In this document: positions 5,127-5,618 of the stretch, one piece after another
Numbering within the stretch: the first letter of the stretch is position 1
Layout: the number at the start of each line of letters is the position of its first letter
Assembly (NCBI GenBank): GCA_031263945.1
Contig: JAISEW010000257.1
Coordinates: forward strand, 1 to 5,618
Reading direction: 5' to 3'
DNA: 5,618 nucleotides
From: Gracilibacteraceae bacterium
Lineage (GTDB): Bacteria; Bacillota; Desulfitobacteriia; Desulfitobacteriales; Syntrophobotulaceae
Position numbers and translations under genes: made by a program
Notes under the pieces: generated by a model
What the model was told of the DNA's origin: nothing
What the model saw: only the letters and a program-made list of their open reading frames with translations
The model's database searches: none

Positions 5127-5618
5127 TTATTTAACGCTTTCCACATACTGCCGCACCAGATCTGATATGGCGTCATACGCCCCGGAATTTACGAGGGCCT
5201 GATTGACCAAGGAGCCGCCCACGCCGGCGCCGGCGGCCCCGGCTTCCAAAAACGATTGGATATTTCCGGGAGTTATCCCCCCGACCGCGATTACAGGAAT
5301 ATGGGGCAGCGGCTGGCGAAAGGCGCGGATGTACGCCGGACCTAGTATATCCGCGGGAAACAGCTTGATGATATCCGCGCCGCATTGAAAGGCTGTCAGC
5401 GCTTCCGAGGGAGTCATGGCGCCGGGAACGGACGCCAGACCCGTTTCTTTGGCTGCCCGGATCACCGCGGGATCCACATTGGGGGAGATGATGAATTTCG
5501 CGCCGGCCGCCGCCGCCAGACGCGCTTCCTCCGCCGTCAGCACCGTGCCGGCGCCGATCAGCATTTCTTCCCCGAACATCCGCGACAGCGTCTCGATTTT
5601 ACGGCAGGCGGCCGCGGC
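5127..5618 (-). CDS. dgoA: KDPG/KDPGal aldolase, 5' end outside window
   Basis: This class I aldolase cleaves a 2-keto-3-deoxy-6-phospho-aldonate into pyruvate and D-glyceraldehyde 3-phosphate. The window shows the last 163 codons; the frame is open to the right edge, reading IETLSRMFGEEMLIGAGTVL, so the ATG at 5579 is internal. Visible motifs are GAGTVL, ISPNVDPAVI, PGAMTPSEA, the Schiff-base lysine in IIKLFPADI (codon 5366-5364), AVGGITPGN and GVGGSLV for phosphate binding. SPNVDPAVIR, ILGPAYIRA and AVGGITP.N resemble E. coli DgoA (205 residues, catalytic Lys126) more than Eda, from memory. On that alignment about 40 N-terminal residues, including the catalytic Glu, lie beyond the window. 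The DgoA reading is supported by dgoK in the same operon; Eda-type KDPG specificity remains possible. The gene ends in TAA, 23 nt before the SDR. Confidence 0.92.
   Translation of the reverse strand, partial: AAAACRKIETLSRMFGEEMLIGAGTVLTAEEARLAAAAGAKFIISPNVDPAVIRAAKETGLASVPGAMTPSEALTAFQCGADIIKLFPADILGPAYIRAFRQPLPHIPVIAVGGITPGNIQSFLEAGAAGAGVGGSLVNQALVNSGAYDAISDLVRQYVESVK

Noticed and set aside
3259..5202. Long open frames on the plus strand (for example 3259-4188 and 4429-5202, also 1355-2173 and 2524-3231)
   Set aside because: They lie almost wholly opposite well-recognised minus-strand genes, have no recognisable domains, and are explained by GC-rich codon use leaving the opposite strand open.
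5577..5579. ATG at 5579 as the true start of the aldolase
   Set aside because: The frame is open upstream to the window edge with family-like sequence (IETLSR), and a start here would remove the N-terminal strand and catalytic Glu. The gene is simply cut by the window.

Overview
The window holds six genes, all read from the minus strand. They form what looks like one catabolic operon for sugar acids (aldonic or uronic acid derivatives). Its 3' end runs into a short-period tandem repeat, and one internal gap is occupied by a repeat element. DNA is GC-rich by eye. Start sites carry strong GGAGG-type Shine-Dalgarno sequences with tight spacing, which suggests a Firmicutes-like or similar anaerobic heterotroph. 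The window has no marker gene that fixes the taxon, so this placement is weak.

Layout in transcription order (right to left): (1) 5618-5127, KDPG/KDPGal aldolase, cut by the right edge; (2) 5103-4342, KduD-like short-chain dehydrogenase with a GTG start; (3) a 162-bp gap carrying a composite palindromic repeat (4234-4319), flanked by a 10-bp direct repeat; (4) 4179-3178, 2-keto-3-deoxygalactonate kinase (DgoK); (5) 3156-2194, D-isomer 2-hydroxyacid dehydrogenase of CtBP-like type; (6) 2143-1208 and (7) 1191-250, two diverged DapA-superfamily lyases with altered active-site motifs. Positions 1-249 hold no gene. They contain a 35-bp tandem array (1-189) and a degenerate palindrome (199-222).

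How the genes could work together: DgoK phosphorylates a 2-keto-3-deoxy-aldonate, and the aldolase splits the 6-phosphate into pyruvate and glyceraldehyde 3-phosphate (De Ley-Doudoroff type route). The SDR and the hydroxyacid dehydrogenase probably interconvert keto and hydroxy forms of the sugar acid or its cleavage products. The two DapA-like enzymes keep the Schiff-base lysine but lack the canonical Thr-Thr and Tyr residues, so they are more likely 2-keto-3-deoxy-acid dehydratases or aldolases than lysine-biosynthesis enzymes. The initial sugar-acid dehydratase, transporter, regulator and promoter are not visible and may lie beyond the right edge.

The most unusual material is non-coding. 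One family of short modules (TGGATT, palindrome, AATGAC) appears at the intergenic site and downstream of the operon. A related inverted repeat overlaps the last codons and stop of the last gene. The intergenic copy looks like a 134-bp insertion with a 10-bp target duplication: collapsing the duplication restores an 18-nt gap like those elsewhere in the operon.
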